From Mucilaginibacter_A sp964244955 (GTDB taxonomy: Bacteria; Bacteroidota; Bacteroidia; Sphingobacteriales; Sphingobacteriaceae): DNA of 30,774 nucleotides. The translations under genes and the position numbers were made by a program. The notes beneath the pieces are model-generated. The model was not told the origin of the DNA. It ran no database searches and worked only from the letters and a program-made list of their open reading frames with translations. Positions 8,319 through 16,601 of this stretch are shown here, one piece after another. The DNA lies in contig CAXTKQ010000034.1 in assembly GCA_964244955.1 (NCBI GenBank), forward strand, positions 1-30,774, given 5' to 3'. Every line of letters starts with the position of its first letter. Position 1 is the first letter of the stretch.

Positions 8319-9272
8319 ATGAAAAGGAACCTGGTTATTTTAGTTTTATGCCTGCTGTGTGCAAGTTCTTTCGCACAAACGCGTAGGAGAACGGCTACCC
8401 GAAGGACTGCACCTAAAAAACAAACTGCAGCGGCTGCCAAATCGCAAGCTTTGGGAGATACAAGCAATGTAAAGGCTTTTGCGCGCCCGCAGGATGGCTA
8501 TTACAAACCGCAGGATGGTTATTACAAAAAGACCAGTATTTTAAATGCAAAAGTTACGCCTTACCAATATTTGCGTGAGGCTGATGTCGCATTTGCAAAA
8601 AGGGTTTGGCGCGAAATTGATGTACGCGAAAGGATGAACCAATACCTGGCTTCTCCAAAAGCACGTTTGATTGATATTTTAATGGATGCGATTGAAAAAG
8701 GCGAATTAAACGCATACGATGCTTCACCAAGTAAAAATGACCCGAACGGCGATGAATTTTCTGCCCTGTTGAAACCAAAACAAGCGATGGCAAAAATGGC
8801 CGATAGTGTGATGATTGATACTTTTGATAAAAATACGGGAGAAAAAACAGGTTCCAGAATGCAAATGGGCGAATTTAACCCAGACAGTGTCATTAAATTC
8901 AGGATTAAAGAAGATTGGATTTTTGATAAACAACGTTCTGTTTTCGAGCCTCGTATTATCGGTATTGCGCCAATGATTAGAGTGCGTGCAGGCGGGTTAA
9001 GCTTAGATTACCAGCCAGCATTTTGGATCTACTTCCCGGAGGCGAGAAATATTTTGGTTACCAAAGAAGCAGTTAACCGCCACAACGATGCGACCGGTTT
9101 AAGCTTTGATGATATTTTTATGAAGCGTATTTTTTCCAGCTACATTGTGAAAGAATCCAACGATAAAGACGAGCGGATCAAAGATTATGCACAAGGAATT
9201 GATAAATTGTACGAATCGGAAAAGATCAAAAAATCTTTGCTGAACTATGAACAGGATTTGTGGCAGTATTAA
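8319..9272 (+). CDS. gldN: T9SS ring protein GldN (PorN)
   Basis: GldN is the periplasmic partner of the GldK lipoprotein in the T9SS ring. The ATG at 8319 yields a clean signal peptide (LVILVLCLLCASSFAQ, cleavage around residue 19). An in-frame TTG at 8301 inside gldM would add six residues in front of it and is less likely. Residues about 20-55 are a basic Ala/Thr linker, then a short tandem repeat of PQDGYYK. The conserved core runs from about residue 85 (EADVAFAKRVWREIDVRE), through KEDWIFDKQRSVFEPRIIGIAP and ISLDYQPAFWIYFPEARN-like blocks, to YEQDLWQY at the end. The length of 317 residues is usual. It ends the gldKLMN operon and is followed by a strong hairpin with a T-run. Confidence 0.95.
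   Translation: MKRNLVILVLCLLCASSFAQTRRRTATRRTAPKKQTAAAAKSQALGDTSNVKAFARPQDGYYKPQDGYYKKTSILNAKVTPYQYLREADVAFAKRVWREIDVRERMNQYLASPKARLIDILMDAIEKGELNAYDASPSKNDPNGDEFSALLKPKQAMAKMADSVMIDTFDKNTGEKTGSRMQMGEFNPDSVIKFRIKEDWIFDKQRSVFEPRIIGIAPMIRVRAGGLSLDYQPAFWIYFPEARNILVTKEAVNRHNDATGLSFDDIFMKRIFSSYIVKESNDKDERIKDYAQGIDKLYESEKIKKSLLNYEQDLWQY
8487..8528 (+). repeat. 21-bp tandem duplication within gldN
   Basis: Two adjacent 21-bp units (8487-8507 and 8508-8528) differ at one or two positions and each encode PQDGYYK in the linker between the signal peptide and the conserved GldN core. The frame is kept. The location in a linker suggests little structural cost. Confidence 0.85.
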
Positions 9273-9280
9273 CACACCAA

Positions 9281-9303
9281 TTTTTACCTGATAAAAGAAG
9301 CAT
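9281..9303 (+). repeat. Interspersed motif copy A
   Basis: Core TAAAAGAAGCAT at 9292-9303, preceded by TTTTTACCTGA. It lies in the left unit of the uvrC-tail duplication, between convergent gldN and uvrC. Confidence 0.75.
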
Positions 9304-9305
9304 CA

Positions 9306-9336
9306 GCCCTGCAAGACCAATTTTGCGGGGCTTTTT
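9306..9336 (+). terminator. Intrinsic terminator of the gldKLMN operon
   Basis: GCCCTGCAA (9306-9314) pairs with TTGCGGGGC (9323-9331), a 9-bp stem with one G-U pair and an 8-base loop, followed at once by TTTTT. It begins 34 bases after the gldN stop codon, in the orientation that would terminate the gld transcript. Confidence 0.75.
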
Positions 9337-9432
9337 CTTGCGTAAAGAAATCGTAAATTGCCAAAGCTTGTTTGCCGTTTAACACTTCCATCAATATTAC
9401 AAACGGGATTTGTGGGTTTGCTAACACACCAA

Positions 9433-9455
9433 TTTTTACCCGATAAAAGAAGCAT
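9433..9455 (+). repeat. Interspersed motif copy B
   Basis: Core TAAAAGAAGCAT at 9444-9455, preceded by TTTTTACCCGA. It is the duplicate of copy A and lies just beyond the uvrC stop codon. Confidence 0.75.
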
Positions 9456-9456
9456 C

Positions 9457-9487
9457 GCCCTGCAAAATTACTCTTGCGGGGCTTTTT
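9457..9487 (+). terminator. Second copy of the hairpin, overlapping the uvrC 3' end
   Basis: GCCCTGCAA (9457-9465) pairs with TTGCGGGGC (9474-9482) and is followed by TTTTT on the plus strand. The right arm lies inside the last codons of uvrC and the uvrC stop (9468-9470) is in the loop. On the minus strand the hairpin lacks a perfect T-run but is followed by the T-rich GATGCTTCTTTTA, so it could act for uvrC as well. Confidence 0.6.
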
Positions 9488-11288
9488 CTTGTACAAAAAA
9501 ATCGTGAATGGCCAAAGCTTGTTTGCTGTTCACCACTTCCATCAGCAGCTCTTGCGAAGCTTCGCGTACTCTTTTTACCGACTTAAAATAGGTGAGCAGT
9601 TTATCGGCCGTAGTTTTACCAATCCCTGGGATGTTTTCCAGTTCGGTAGCTATCGTTGCTTTGTTGCGTTTTTTGCGATGCGCGGTGATGCCAAAACGGT
9701 GCGCTTCGTCCCGCAATTGCTGGATGATTTTTAACGTTTCCGATTTTTTGTCTAAGTACATCGGGTATTGGTCGCCGGGATAATACAGTTCTTCCAAACG
9801 TTTGGCGATACCGATGATGGTTACTTTTTTATCAATATCCAACTTCTTCAAAGCTTTTACCGAAGATGACAATTGCCCTTTTCCACCATCAATAATAATG
9901 AGTTGTGGCAACTCCTGATTCTCCTCCAACAAACGTTTGTAACGGCGGTAAACGGCTTCTTCCATCGTGGCAAAATCGTTCGGGCCTTCTACTGTTTTTA
10001 CGTTGAAAAAACGGTAATCTTTTTTTGAAGGCTTTCCGTCCCGAAAAACCACAATGGCCGAAACCGGGAACGAGCCTTGAAAGTTAGAGTTGTCAAAACA
10101 CTCGATATGCCGCGGCAACTGGTTCAAACGTAAATCCTTCATCATTTGTGTCAACAAACGCTCTGTCCTGATTTCCGGGTTTAGTTTCTCGTACTGGTCA
10201 ATTTTCCCGCGTTTAAAAAACTGCACATTTTTTTGCGAAAGATCCAACAGTTTCTTCTTTTCGCCTAATTTTGGAACGGTAAAACGGATGTTGGAACCTT
10301 CATCCACTGTAATATCAAACGGAACAATAACTTCTTTGGAAGTGCTGTTGTAACGTGTCCGGAATTCGGAAATGGCCAGAGTCAGCAGTTCTTCATCCGT
10401 TTCGTCCAGGCGTTTTTTCAGTTCCAAAGTTTGTGTTTGGGTGATTACGCCGTTCATCACTTTCAAAAAATTGACGAAAGCGTATTTTTCTTCGGAAGCA
10501 ATACTGAAAACATCCACATCCGTAATCGAAGAATTAACGACAGTGGATTTGCTTTGGTAATTGTCCAGCAATTCGAACTTTCTTTTCAGCTTGTGCGCCA
10601 ACTCAAAATTCAGTTCCGCGATGGCCTGTTCCATTTGCTCTTTCAGTTGCTTTACAACGGAGCTTGTTTTACCGTTCAAAATATCTTTAATTTCCTCAAT
10701 GTTGTTTAGGTAATCTTCTCCGGATTGATATTTTTGGCAAGGGCCTTTGCAGTTTCCCAATTGGTATTCCAAACAAACCTTAAATTTCCCGGCATCAATA
10801 TTAGGTTCAGTAAGTGGCAGGTTACAAGTCCTCAGCGGATAAGTTTCCCGGATCAAATCCAAAATAGTATGCATCATGCTGATGGAAGCATACGGCCCCA
10901 AATATTTTGAACCGTCGCGGATAATCCTTCTCGTCCAAAAGATGCGCGGAAAAGGTTCGTTTTTGATGACAATCCAGGGATACGTTTTATCGTCCTTCAG
11001 CAGCACATTGTACCGCGGCTGGTGCTTTTTGATCAGGCTGTTTTCTAAAAGCCAGGCATCAATTTCGGTATCAACAATGGTAAACGTAATTTTCCTGATC
11101 TTGGAAACCAGCACTTTCGTTTTGCCATTGCTGCTTAAAACATCTTTGTTAAAATAAGAACTGACCCGGTTTTTCAGGTCTTTGGCTTTGCCAATATAAA
11201 TGATCGTGTTCTCGTCGTCCCAGTACTGGTAAACGCCGGGTTTGTGCGGAATCGCTTTTAATGCTTCCTTATAATCGAAATTACTCAT
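9468..11288 (-). CDS. uvrC: Excinuclease ABC subunit C (UvrC)
   Basis: UvrC makes the dual incisions on damaged DNA handed over by UvrA/UvrB in nucleotide excision repair. I use the ATG at 11288; a TTG at 11297 would add three residues. The 606-residue protein shows the GIY-YIG nuclease (GVY at 18-20, YIGKAKDLKNRV at 31-42), a CxxYxxGxCxGPC segment (CLEYQLGNCKGPC) near residue 170, and a UVR-type helix region around 205-245. The C-terminal RNase H-like nuclease carries the HIECFDNSN and LIIIDGGKGQL blocks, and a helix-hairpin-helix motif (ENIPGIGKTTADKLL) is near the end. It is complete and lies convergent to gldN and 46 bases downstream of the PBP gene. Its tail has been duplicated downstream. 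Confidence 0.97.
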   Translation of the reverse strand: MSNFDYKEALKAIPHKPGVYQYWDDENTIIYIGKAKDLKNRVSSYFNKDVLSSNGKTKVLVSKIRKITFTIVDTEIDAWLLENSLIKKHQPRYNVLLKDDKTYPWIVIKNEPFPRIFWTRRIIRDGSKYLGPYASISMMHTILDLIRETYPLRTCNLPLTEPNIDAGKFKVCLEYQLGNCKGPCQKYQSGEDYLNNIEEIKDILNGKTSSVVKQLKEQMEQAIAELNFELAHKLKRKFELLDNYQSKSTVVNSSITDVDVFSIASEEKYAFVNFLKVMNGVITQTQTLELKKRLDETDEELLTLAISEFRTRYNSTSKEVIVPFDITVDEGSNIRFTVPKLGEKKKLLDLSQKNVQFFKRGKIDQYEKLNPEIRTERLLTQMMKDLRLNQLPRHIECFDNSNFQGSFPVSAIVVFRDGKPSKKDYRFFNVKTVEGPNDFATMEEAVYRRYKRLLEENQELPQLIIIDGGKGQLSSSVKALKKLDIDKKVTIIGIAKRLEELYYPGDQYPMYLDKKSETLKIIQQLRDEAHRFGITAHRKKRNKATIATELENIPGIGKTTADKLLTYFKSVKRVREASQELLMEVVNSKQALAIHDFFVQEKAPQE

Positions 11289-11300
11289 GCCCAACAACGC

Positions 11301-11325
11301 TTGCTTCTTTTATCGGTATAAAATT
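11301..11325 (-). repeat. Interspersed motif copy C (one mismatch)
   Basis: On the minus strand the core reads TAAAAGAAGCAA (11312-11301), with the 5' flank TTTTATACCGA. It lies in the short gap between the PBP gene and uvrC, ending 12 bases before the uvrC ATG. Confidence 0.65.
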
Positions 11326-11334
11326 AGTAAACGC

Positions 11335-13581
11335 TTAAAAGCCTAATTGTTTATCTACTTCTGTACTTTGTTGTTGTTGCTGACTGTAAGCGCCGCAATC
11401 CATCGTAATGCTGACGCCGTTTTTAGGCGGGTCAAAATCCACATTTTTTTTAATGCCGAGGCTGGCATTGGCGTAAACCTTTTTCATGTACAAGGCAAAA
11501 ATGGGCAATGCCGTGTTCGCGCCTTCACCCAGATCGGTAGAACGAAAATGAATTTGCATATCTTCGCAGCCCGTCCAAACACCGGTAACCAATTGCGGCG
11601 TGATACCAATAAACCAGCCGTCCGAATTGTTTTGCGTGGTACCGGTTTTGCCACCGATCGGGTTAGTCAAGCCATATTTGCTTCTTAAACGCCAACCGGT
11701 GCCTTCCTGGATTACGCCTTTTAGCATGTAAGTCATTACGTAAGCCGTCTGCTCGTCCATAACAACCACAACTTTTGGTTTGCGTTCAAAAATAATGTTG
11801 CCGTTTTTGTCTTCCACACGCAATAGATAAATCGGTTCCGTCCAGGCACCATGATTGGCAAAAACACTGTAGGCACCCGTCATATCAAAAACGGAAGCAT
11901 CAAAAGTTCCCAAAACGATAGAAGGATATGGTTGTAGGTTTGGGCTATTTACGCCCATTTTTTTAATGAGGTTGACAACAGGTGTTGGGCCGACTGCTTG
12001 CATCATGTTAGCAGCAATCCAGTTGTGCGAGATAGCCAAAGCTTTACGCAGATTTAAAGAACTGTAAATATTGTCTTTTGCAGGAGAAGTTGGTGTCCAA
12101 GCCTTGCCATCCGTAACTATGGTAACTGGTTCTACCGGAACTTCCATGCAAGGCGACATGCCATTTGCTATCGCTACCGCATAGGTAAAAGGTTTAGCGG
12201 TTGAACCTACCTGCCGCGTGCCCATTTTTACCTGGTCGTATTTAAAATGCTCGAAATTATCGCCGCCAACCCAAGCTTTGATATAACCGGTTGTCGGGTC
12301 CATAGACATCATGGCGTTACGCAAAATCAATTTGGTATAAACGATGGAATCAATTGGCTTCATCATGGTATCCATGTCTCCTTTCCAGGTGAAAAGGCTC
12401 ATCTTAGTTGGCGTGTTAAAATCAGTTTTGATTTCCTGGTCTGATTTTCCCTGGTCTTTCAACATCCGGTAACGGTCAGAACGCTTCATGCCCTGGTCTA
12501 AAATATCTTTAAAACCATCAATAGATTTCCATAAACTATGGCCTCTCCAATGTGCATTAAATTGGTTTTGCAAATCGCGCATGTACTCTTTTTGCGCCTG
12601 TTCGGCATATTCCTGCATTTGGTAATTGATGGTGGTATAGATTTTTAAACCATCGCGGTCCAAATCGTAAGGCGTTCCGTCCCCTTTGGTTATGGATTGA
12701 TCGGCCAATGTTTTCTGGACATCTTTCTTCAAAACAGAACGGAAATAAGTGGCCAAACCATCGTTTTGGTCAATCGGGTTAAAATCTAATCCCAGCGGTT
12801 TTACTTTCTCCTCGGCTTCCTGCCCTTCGCTTAGAAACTTTTCGTCTGCCATCCGCTTCAACACAAAATTTCTTCTTTTAATGGCATTGTCGGGATGGTT
12901 GATGGGCGAATAAATTCCCGGGCCGTTCACCATCCCAATTAAAAGCGCAGCTTGGTTGGGCGTTAATTTGTCAGGCGTAACATTAAAATAAGTATGTGCG
13001 GCAGATTTAATGCCGAAAGTATTGTAGGCACCAAAATCAACGGTGTTCAAATACATCGTCAGGATTTCTTCTTTGGTATAATTACGTTCGATTTTTACGG
13101 CCGTAATCCATTCCTGTAACTTCTGAATGATGCGTTTAAAAGGATTATGCGCCCGTTCCGAAAATAGATTGAGCGCTAATTGCTGCGTGATCGTACTTCC
13201 GCCTTGCTTTTTCCCGATCAAATTATAAAAAATAATAGAGAATACGCGCCGGAAATCAATACCGGAATGATCGTAAAAACGCGTGTCTTCCGTAGCAACT
13301 AAAGCATGGACTACGTTTGGCGAAAGTTCCTGGTAAGTAACGTTCGAACGGTTTTGGACATAATACGTACCTAAAACCTGTTTGTCTTCTGATAAAATTT
13401 CGCTGGCCAAATTGCTTTTCGGGTTTTCCAGATCGCGGAAGGAGGGCAATTTGCCAAACAACTGGAAGGCAACGGCCATAAACAGTAAAACAAAAAAGAA
13501 AAATACACCGGCCACCAACTTCCAGAAGTTGAGTGTGTAGCGGCGAAAATTTTTGTCTCGGGCAGGTTCTTTATATCGCAT
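11335..13581 (-). CDS. Class A penicillin-binding protein (PBP1A family)
   Basis: This bifunctional peptidoglycan synthase polymerises glycan strands and cross-links the peptides on the outer face of the inner membrane. It has 748 residues, one N-terminal transmembrane helix (about 22-42), a GT51 transglycosylase domain with EDTRFYDHSGID at 98-109 (catalytic Glu98) and GGSTITQQLALNLF at 127-140, and a transpeptidase domain. The transpeptidase motifs are STAK at 460-463 (nucleophile Ser460), SHN at 518-520 and KTG at 645-647. All key residues are present. Its ATG shares one base with the stop codon of the upstream porW-like gene (TAATG), so translation is probably coupled. The C-terminal tail is Gln-rich (residues about 737-741). 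Confidence 0.95.
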   Translation of the reverse strand: MRYKEPARDKNFRRYTLNFWKLVAGVFFFFVLLFMAVAFQLFGKLPSFRDLENPKSNLASEILSEDKQVLGTYYVQNRSNVTYQELSPNVVHALVATEDTRFYDHSGIDFRRVFSIIFYNLIGKKQGGSTITQQLALNLFSERAHNPFKRIIQKLQEWITAVKIERNYTKEEILTMYLNTVDFGAYNTFGIKSAAHTYFNVTPDKLTPNQAALLIGMVNGPGIYSPINHPDNAIKRRNFVLKRMADEKFLSEGQEAEEKVKPLGLDFNPIDQNDGLATYFRSVLKKDVQKTLADQSITKGDGTPYDLDRDGLKIYTTINYQMQEYAEQAQKEYMRDLQNQFNAHWRGHSLWKSIDGFKDILDQGMKRSDRYRMLKDQGKSDQEIKTDFNTPTKMSLFTWKGDMDTMMKPIDSIVYTKLILRNAMMSMDPTTGYIKAWVGGDNFEHFKYDQVKMGTRQVGSTAKPFTYAVAIANGMSPCMEVPVEPVTIVTDGKAWTPTSPAKDNIYSSLNLRKALAISHNWIAANMMQAVGPTPVVNLIKKMGVNSPNLQPYPSIVLGTFDASVFDMTGAYSVFANHGAWTEPIYLLRVEDKNGNIIFERKPKVVVVMDEQTAYVMTYMLKGVIQEGTGWRLRSKYGLTNPIGGKTGTTQNNSDGWFIGITPQLVTGVWTGCEDMQIHFRSTDLGEGANTALPIFALYMKKVYANASLGIKKNVDFDPPKNGVSITMDCGAYSQQQQQSTEVDKQLGF

Positions 13582-16424
13582 TACAGATAATTAGCTTGAT
13601 AAAATTCAAAGTAGCTGTTTAGCAATTTTGAATCGGCTAATTTATCCAGATTTTTCCGGCTGATGATAAAGAAATTATATTTCTCTGCCGGAACTTTCAT
13701 TATTTCCGGTAAAAGCGGTGCAATGCGGCGTGCATAATCTTTTACTTCGCCCAAAGAATAAAAACGGCCGGTATAAATCAACTGGTTGGTTTGGCCGATT
13801 TCTTTCAGTTGGTGTTTCAGCGGCGTATCAGGATAATTGGCGCGGTTAAACTGGCCAATGCCAAAACGCGAAGGGGCTAAATTAGCCGCGCCGTTAACGT
13901 TGATAACGAAATACAGTTCGGTACTGTCCGACAAAGTAAAAATACGCGATGCTTCTTTTACCCCTGTTTTTTTGGTGTCTGTTGGCAAAGTAACATTGAG
14001 CTTGTTGTTTAAAGCAGCAGCCGGAACGTTAACCAAACTATTGCTTTTGGGCGCAACCAAAACTTCCGGTGTTTTAGGCTGAACAGGGGCAGGCGCAACA
14101 ACCGGATTTGAGGCTATTGTTTGTGGATGAAAACGGTCCTGCGAAAAAGGAATATCGTTCGGGTCGCTGTCCATAATTGCAAAAGGGCGCGCGGCAATGG
14201 CAGCCTGGTTTTCTTTGATGAAATTTAAATGTTGTTTTACCAAAGGCGTAATCAGGCCATCTTTTGGATATTGCGCGGCAATTTGCTGCAGTTCCAGCAG
14301 AAAAGGATCCAGCTTTTGCTGATGGCCTTGCGCAATGGTTTTAAGGTAAGCTAGTTGTGGGGCCAAGCGGTTTTGCGGGTTCAGTTTTAAGGCCGAATCT
14401 GTTTGGGCAATAACCTGATCGTATTTCCGGTTTCGGTACAAATCATAAACGGAATTGTAAAAAGCATTTTGGCGGGAATCTTCGGTCAGCATTTTTTTGC
14501 TGTAGTCCGGGTCCAAAATAATTTGTGCATACTGCGTTTGCGGGTAGTTTCTCAGCAACAGGTTTTTGTATTTTTCGGCTTGCGGTTCGTTGTGCGCATC
14601 GGTGTATAATCGGTAAAGGCTGTAATAAACAGGCGCTAAGTTTGGATTATCGGGAAAGCGGTTGACGATGTACTCGTAAGTCTGGATTGATTCCTTTTCA
14701 TCACTCAAAATATCTTTATAAAAACCGGCAATATCGGCATAAGCATTAAAAATGATGGCGTTGGATTGCTCCAGCAAAGCAGGCGTAAGCGGAATGCTGC
14801 TTAACAATTCCTGCCGGTAATTCCCAACTCCCGGCGTTGCCAGCGCAGGTGCCTGGATGGGTTGTGCAGCATCGGGGTCGTTTACCGCATTCGGATTGGT
14901 GGCGGTCAAATTTGCCACGCGCGAACTGATGCGCCAATTGTCTTCCAGTTTTCGTTTTCCCCAAACACGGATAAAAGCGGCGATGCCTTGGTTTACCGCA
15001 TCCGGGTTGTAGAAGTAAAAAGAGCTTGAATTGCGGCTTGGCGTAGAAGAAACATTGCCTGCATTAGTGGCCGGGTCTATGGTAACGGGCGCGTTTTGCT
15101 GCTGCATGGCATCCTGGTCTACCATTAAATTGATGCGGGCAATACGGTCTGGCTCTTTTAGTTTGGCCAAAGCCTGCAAAGTATCCTGGCGGGAAATAAT
15201 TTGGTAACGGCTGGCCAGCAATTGCAAATTATTGGCTTTTTTAAGGATTTGCTGATAGCCCGGATACAAAGGCGAAAGGTTGAGCAACGTGCTGTCGTAA
15301 TATTTTTTGGCCTGGATATAATCCGATTTATATTTAAAGTTGATGTCGGCCAAACGCAGGTACGACAATCCTTTTTGCTTCTGGTTTTTGGTACTGTTTT
15401 TAACGGATAATTTATAGTTTTTTACCGCGTCGTCAATTTTTTTAAATGACAAAGCCGTTTCCCCGATCTGAAAATAAATCTGATCAATAAAGTCCGCATT
15501 CTTATCGTCTTTCAGCAACAAACGCAAACGGCTGATGCGGTTGGTTTGTTCGCCTTGCTGCTTTTCTTCGATGCGCAACCGGTTTAAATCGGCATTAAAA
15601 GCAAGCTCAAAAGAAGCATTGCTGTGGACAACGTTTGAATAGTTTTTGTAGGCATCTTCCGGTTTTTTGTTCGCTTCCTGTATCTGTGCCAAAATAAACG
15701 TCCAGCGGATTTTTCTTTTTCTATCGCTTGCCAAATCTACGGCCTGCACGGCCAACTTTTCGGCCTGTTCGTAATTGCCCTCGTTCAGGTTAAATTGCAA
15801 ATCAGCACCGGTGATGTCTTCTGCCGAAGCTTTCTTTGCCTCAAAAAGCTGGCGTGCGGTGTCTAAAGCAATTTCGGCTTTTTGGGGCTGGTTCAATTTC
15901 ATCAACGAACGCGCTTTCCAGGCCAGTGCCGTTCGGGTCAGTTCTTTGTTTTGCGGGAAGGAGCGGATGACGTAACTGAAATACTCAACCGCATTAAAAT
16001 AATCGCTGCCCAAATAATTGGCCTGGCCTAACAAAAAATAAGCATCGCCTAAATAATGGCTTTGTTCTTTTAGGCTGATAATGGAATTAGCACGACTGGT
16101 AACGGCTTCCAAATCCTTGTTTCCTGCTGTAGTTTTTGCAATCGTATCCTGGTAAACGCTTAAAATCTCCGAATAATCATCGTTGTAAACTTGCGCCATC
16201 TGTTCCTGTTTTTGCAGGATAATTTGCCGCGCATTGAACAAAATGTTGTAGTGCGCCGTCAGGTTTTGCATGCTTCGGTTAAAGCCGCTTTCTTTTTCCA
16301 AAGAACAGCCGCTTATTGCAAGCAAAAAAAACAGGGATAAAAACAGTATGCTGTTAAAGCTGAAAGACCGGGCCAAGCGTATCGTTGTTAAATATCGTAT
16401 CAAAAGTATTTTTGTGAAAACCAA
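13581..16424 (-). CDS. porW: PorW/SprE-like TPR lipoprotein of the T9SS
   Basis: This large periplasmic lipoprotein (up to 947 residues) has a hydrophobic signal ending in AISGC, then the NLTAHYNILFNARQ block that I associate with PorW/SprE, a lipoprotein needed for type IX secretion and gliding. Tetratricopeptide-like helical repeats run through residues about 110-400 (for example DAYFLLGQANYLGSDYFNAV) and again about 545-720. A Pro/Ala-rich linker follows near 760-830, and the last ~110 residues form a globular domain. There is no ATG before the lipobox: the possible starts are TTG at 16424 or, giving a more usual 24-residue signal, TTG at 16376. It is the first gene of the porW-PBP-uvrC series, and a MITE-like insertion begins 41 bases upstream. 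The family call is by recognition and fits the gld context. Confidence 0.8.
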   Translation of the reverse strand: MVFTKILLIRYLTTIRLARSFSFNSILFLSLFFLLAISGCSLEKESGFNRSMQNLTAHYNILFNARQIILQKQEQMAQVYNDDYSEILSVYQDTIAKTTAGNKDLEAVTSRANSIISLKEQSHYLGDAYFLLGQANYLGSDYFNAVEYFSYVIRSFPQNKELTRTALAWKARSLMKLNQPQKAEIALDTARQLFEAKKASAEDITGADLQFNLNEGNYEQAEKLAVQAVDLASDRKRKIRWTFILAQIQEANKKPEDAYKNYSNVVHSNASFELAFNADLNRLRIEEKQQGEQTNRISRLRLLLKDDKNADFIDQIYFQIGETALSFKKIDDAVKNYKLSVKNSTKNQKQKGLSYLRLADINFKYKSDYIQAKKYYDSTLLNLSPLYPGYQQILKKANNLQLLASRYQIISRQDTLQALAKLKEPDRIARINLMVDQDAMQQQNAPVTIDPATNAGNVSSTPSRNSSSFYFYNPDAVNQGIAAFIRVWGKRKLEDNWRISSRVANLTATNPNAVNDPDAAQPIQAPALATPGVGNYRQELLSSIPLTPALLEQSNAIIFNAYADIAGFYKDILSDEKESIQTYEYIVNRFPDNPNLAPVYYSLYRLYTDAHNEPQAEKYKNLLLRNYPQTQYAQIILDPDYSKKMLTEDSRQNAFYNSVYDLYRNRKYDQVIAQTDSALKLNPQNRLAPQLAYLKTIAQGHQQKLDPFLLELQQIAAQYPKDGLITPLVKQHLNFIKENQAAIAARPFAIMDSDPNDIPFSQDRFHPQTIASNPVVAPAPVQPKTPEVLVAPKSNSLVNVPAAALNNKLNVTLPTDTKKTGVKEASRIFTLSDSTELYFVINVNGAANLAPSRFGIGQFNRANYPDTPLKHQLKEIGQTNQLIYTGRFYSLGEVKDYARRIAPLLPEIMKVPAEKYNFFIISRKNLDKLADSKLLNSYFEFYQANYL

Positions 16425-16498
16425 CCGAATGCCAAACTACTAAAAAAATTATTTTGGTTACTTAGGGCCTGTTTAAATTTCTATCGTAAAAGTTTATA

Positions 16499-16522
16499 AT
16501 GCTTCTTTTATGCCCATAAATT
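16499..16522 (-). repeat. Interspersed motif copy D (left MITE arm)
   Basis: On the minus strand the core TAAAAGAAGCAT (16510-16499) follows AATTTATGGGCA. It is the left-arm partner of copy E. Confidence 0.75.
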
Positions 16523-16568
16523 CTGTTTGCGGATATTGTACCGGTACATCTATTGCAAAAGGACAATG

Positions 16569-16592
16569 ATTTTTAGGTGGTAAAAGAAGCAT
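16569..16592 (+). repeat. Interspersed motif copy E (right MITE arm)
   Basis: Core TAAAAGAAGCAT at 16581-16592 after ATTTTTAGGTGG. It is inverted with respect to copy D. Confidence 0.75.
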
Positions 16593-16601
16593 AGAATAAG
16601 T

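Larger units (their letters stand above)
9270..9393 (-). pseudogene. Duplicated 3' fragment of uvrC with its hairpin
   Basis: The segment 9270-9393 is about 80% identical to 9422-9546, which holds the true uvrC tail and the sequence beyond it. Read on the minus strand it still encodes MEVLNGKQALAIYDFFTQEKAPQ, against MEVVNSKQALAIHDFFVQEKAPQE in uvrC. The offset is 152 bases and homology stops after CCATCA, with 28 unrelated bases before the second copy. Both copies start with TAACACACC; the first three bases of the left copy are the gldN stop codon. This is a tandem duplication relic, not a gene. The direction (which copy is original) follows from the right copy being continuous with intact uvrC. 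Confidence 0.85.

Noticed and set aside
9284..9496. An open frame of 70 codons on the minus strand between gldN and uvrC
   Set aside because: Its middle and C-terminal part is the drifted duplicate of the uvrC tail and the rest is read through hairpin sequence; no independent gene is supported.
15608..15620. CAAAAGAAGCAT inside porW as another copy of the motif
   Set aside because: It has a core mismatch and no G-rich flank, and it is antisense to codons of common residues.
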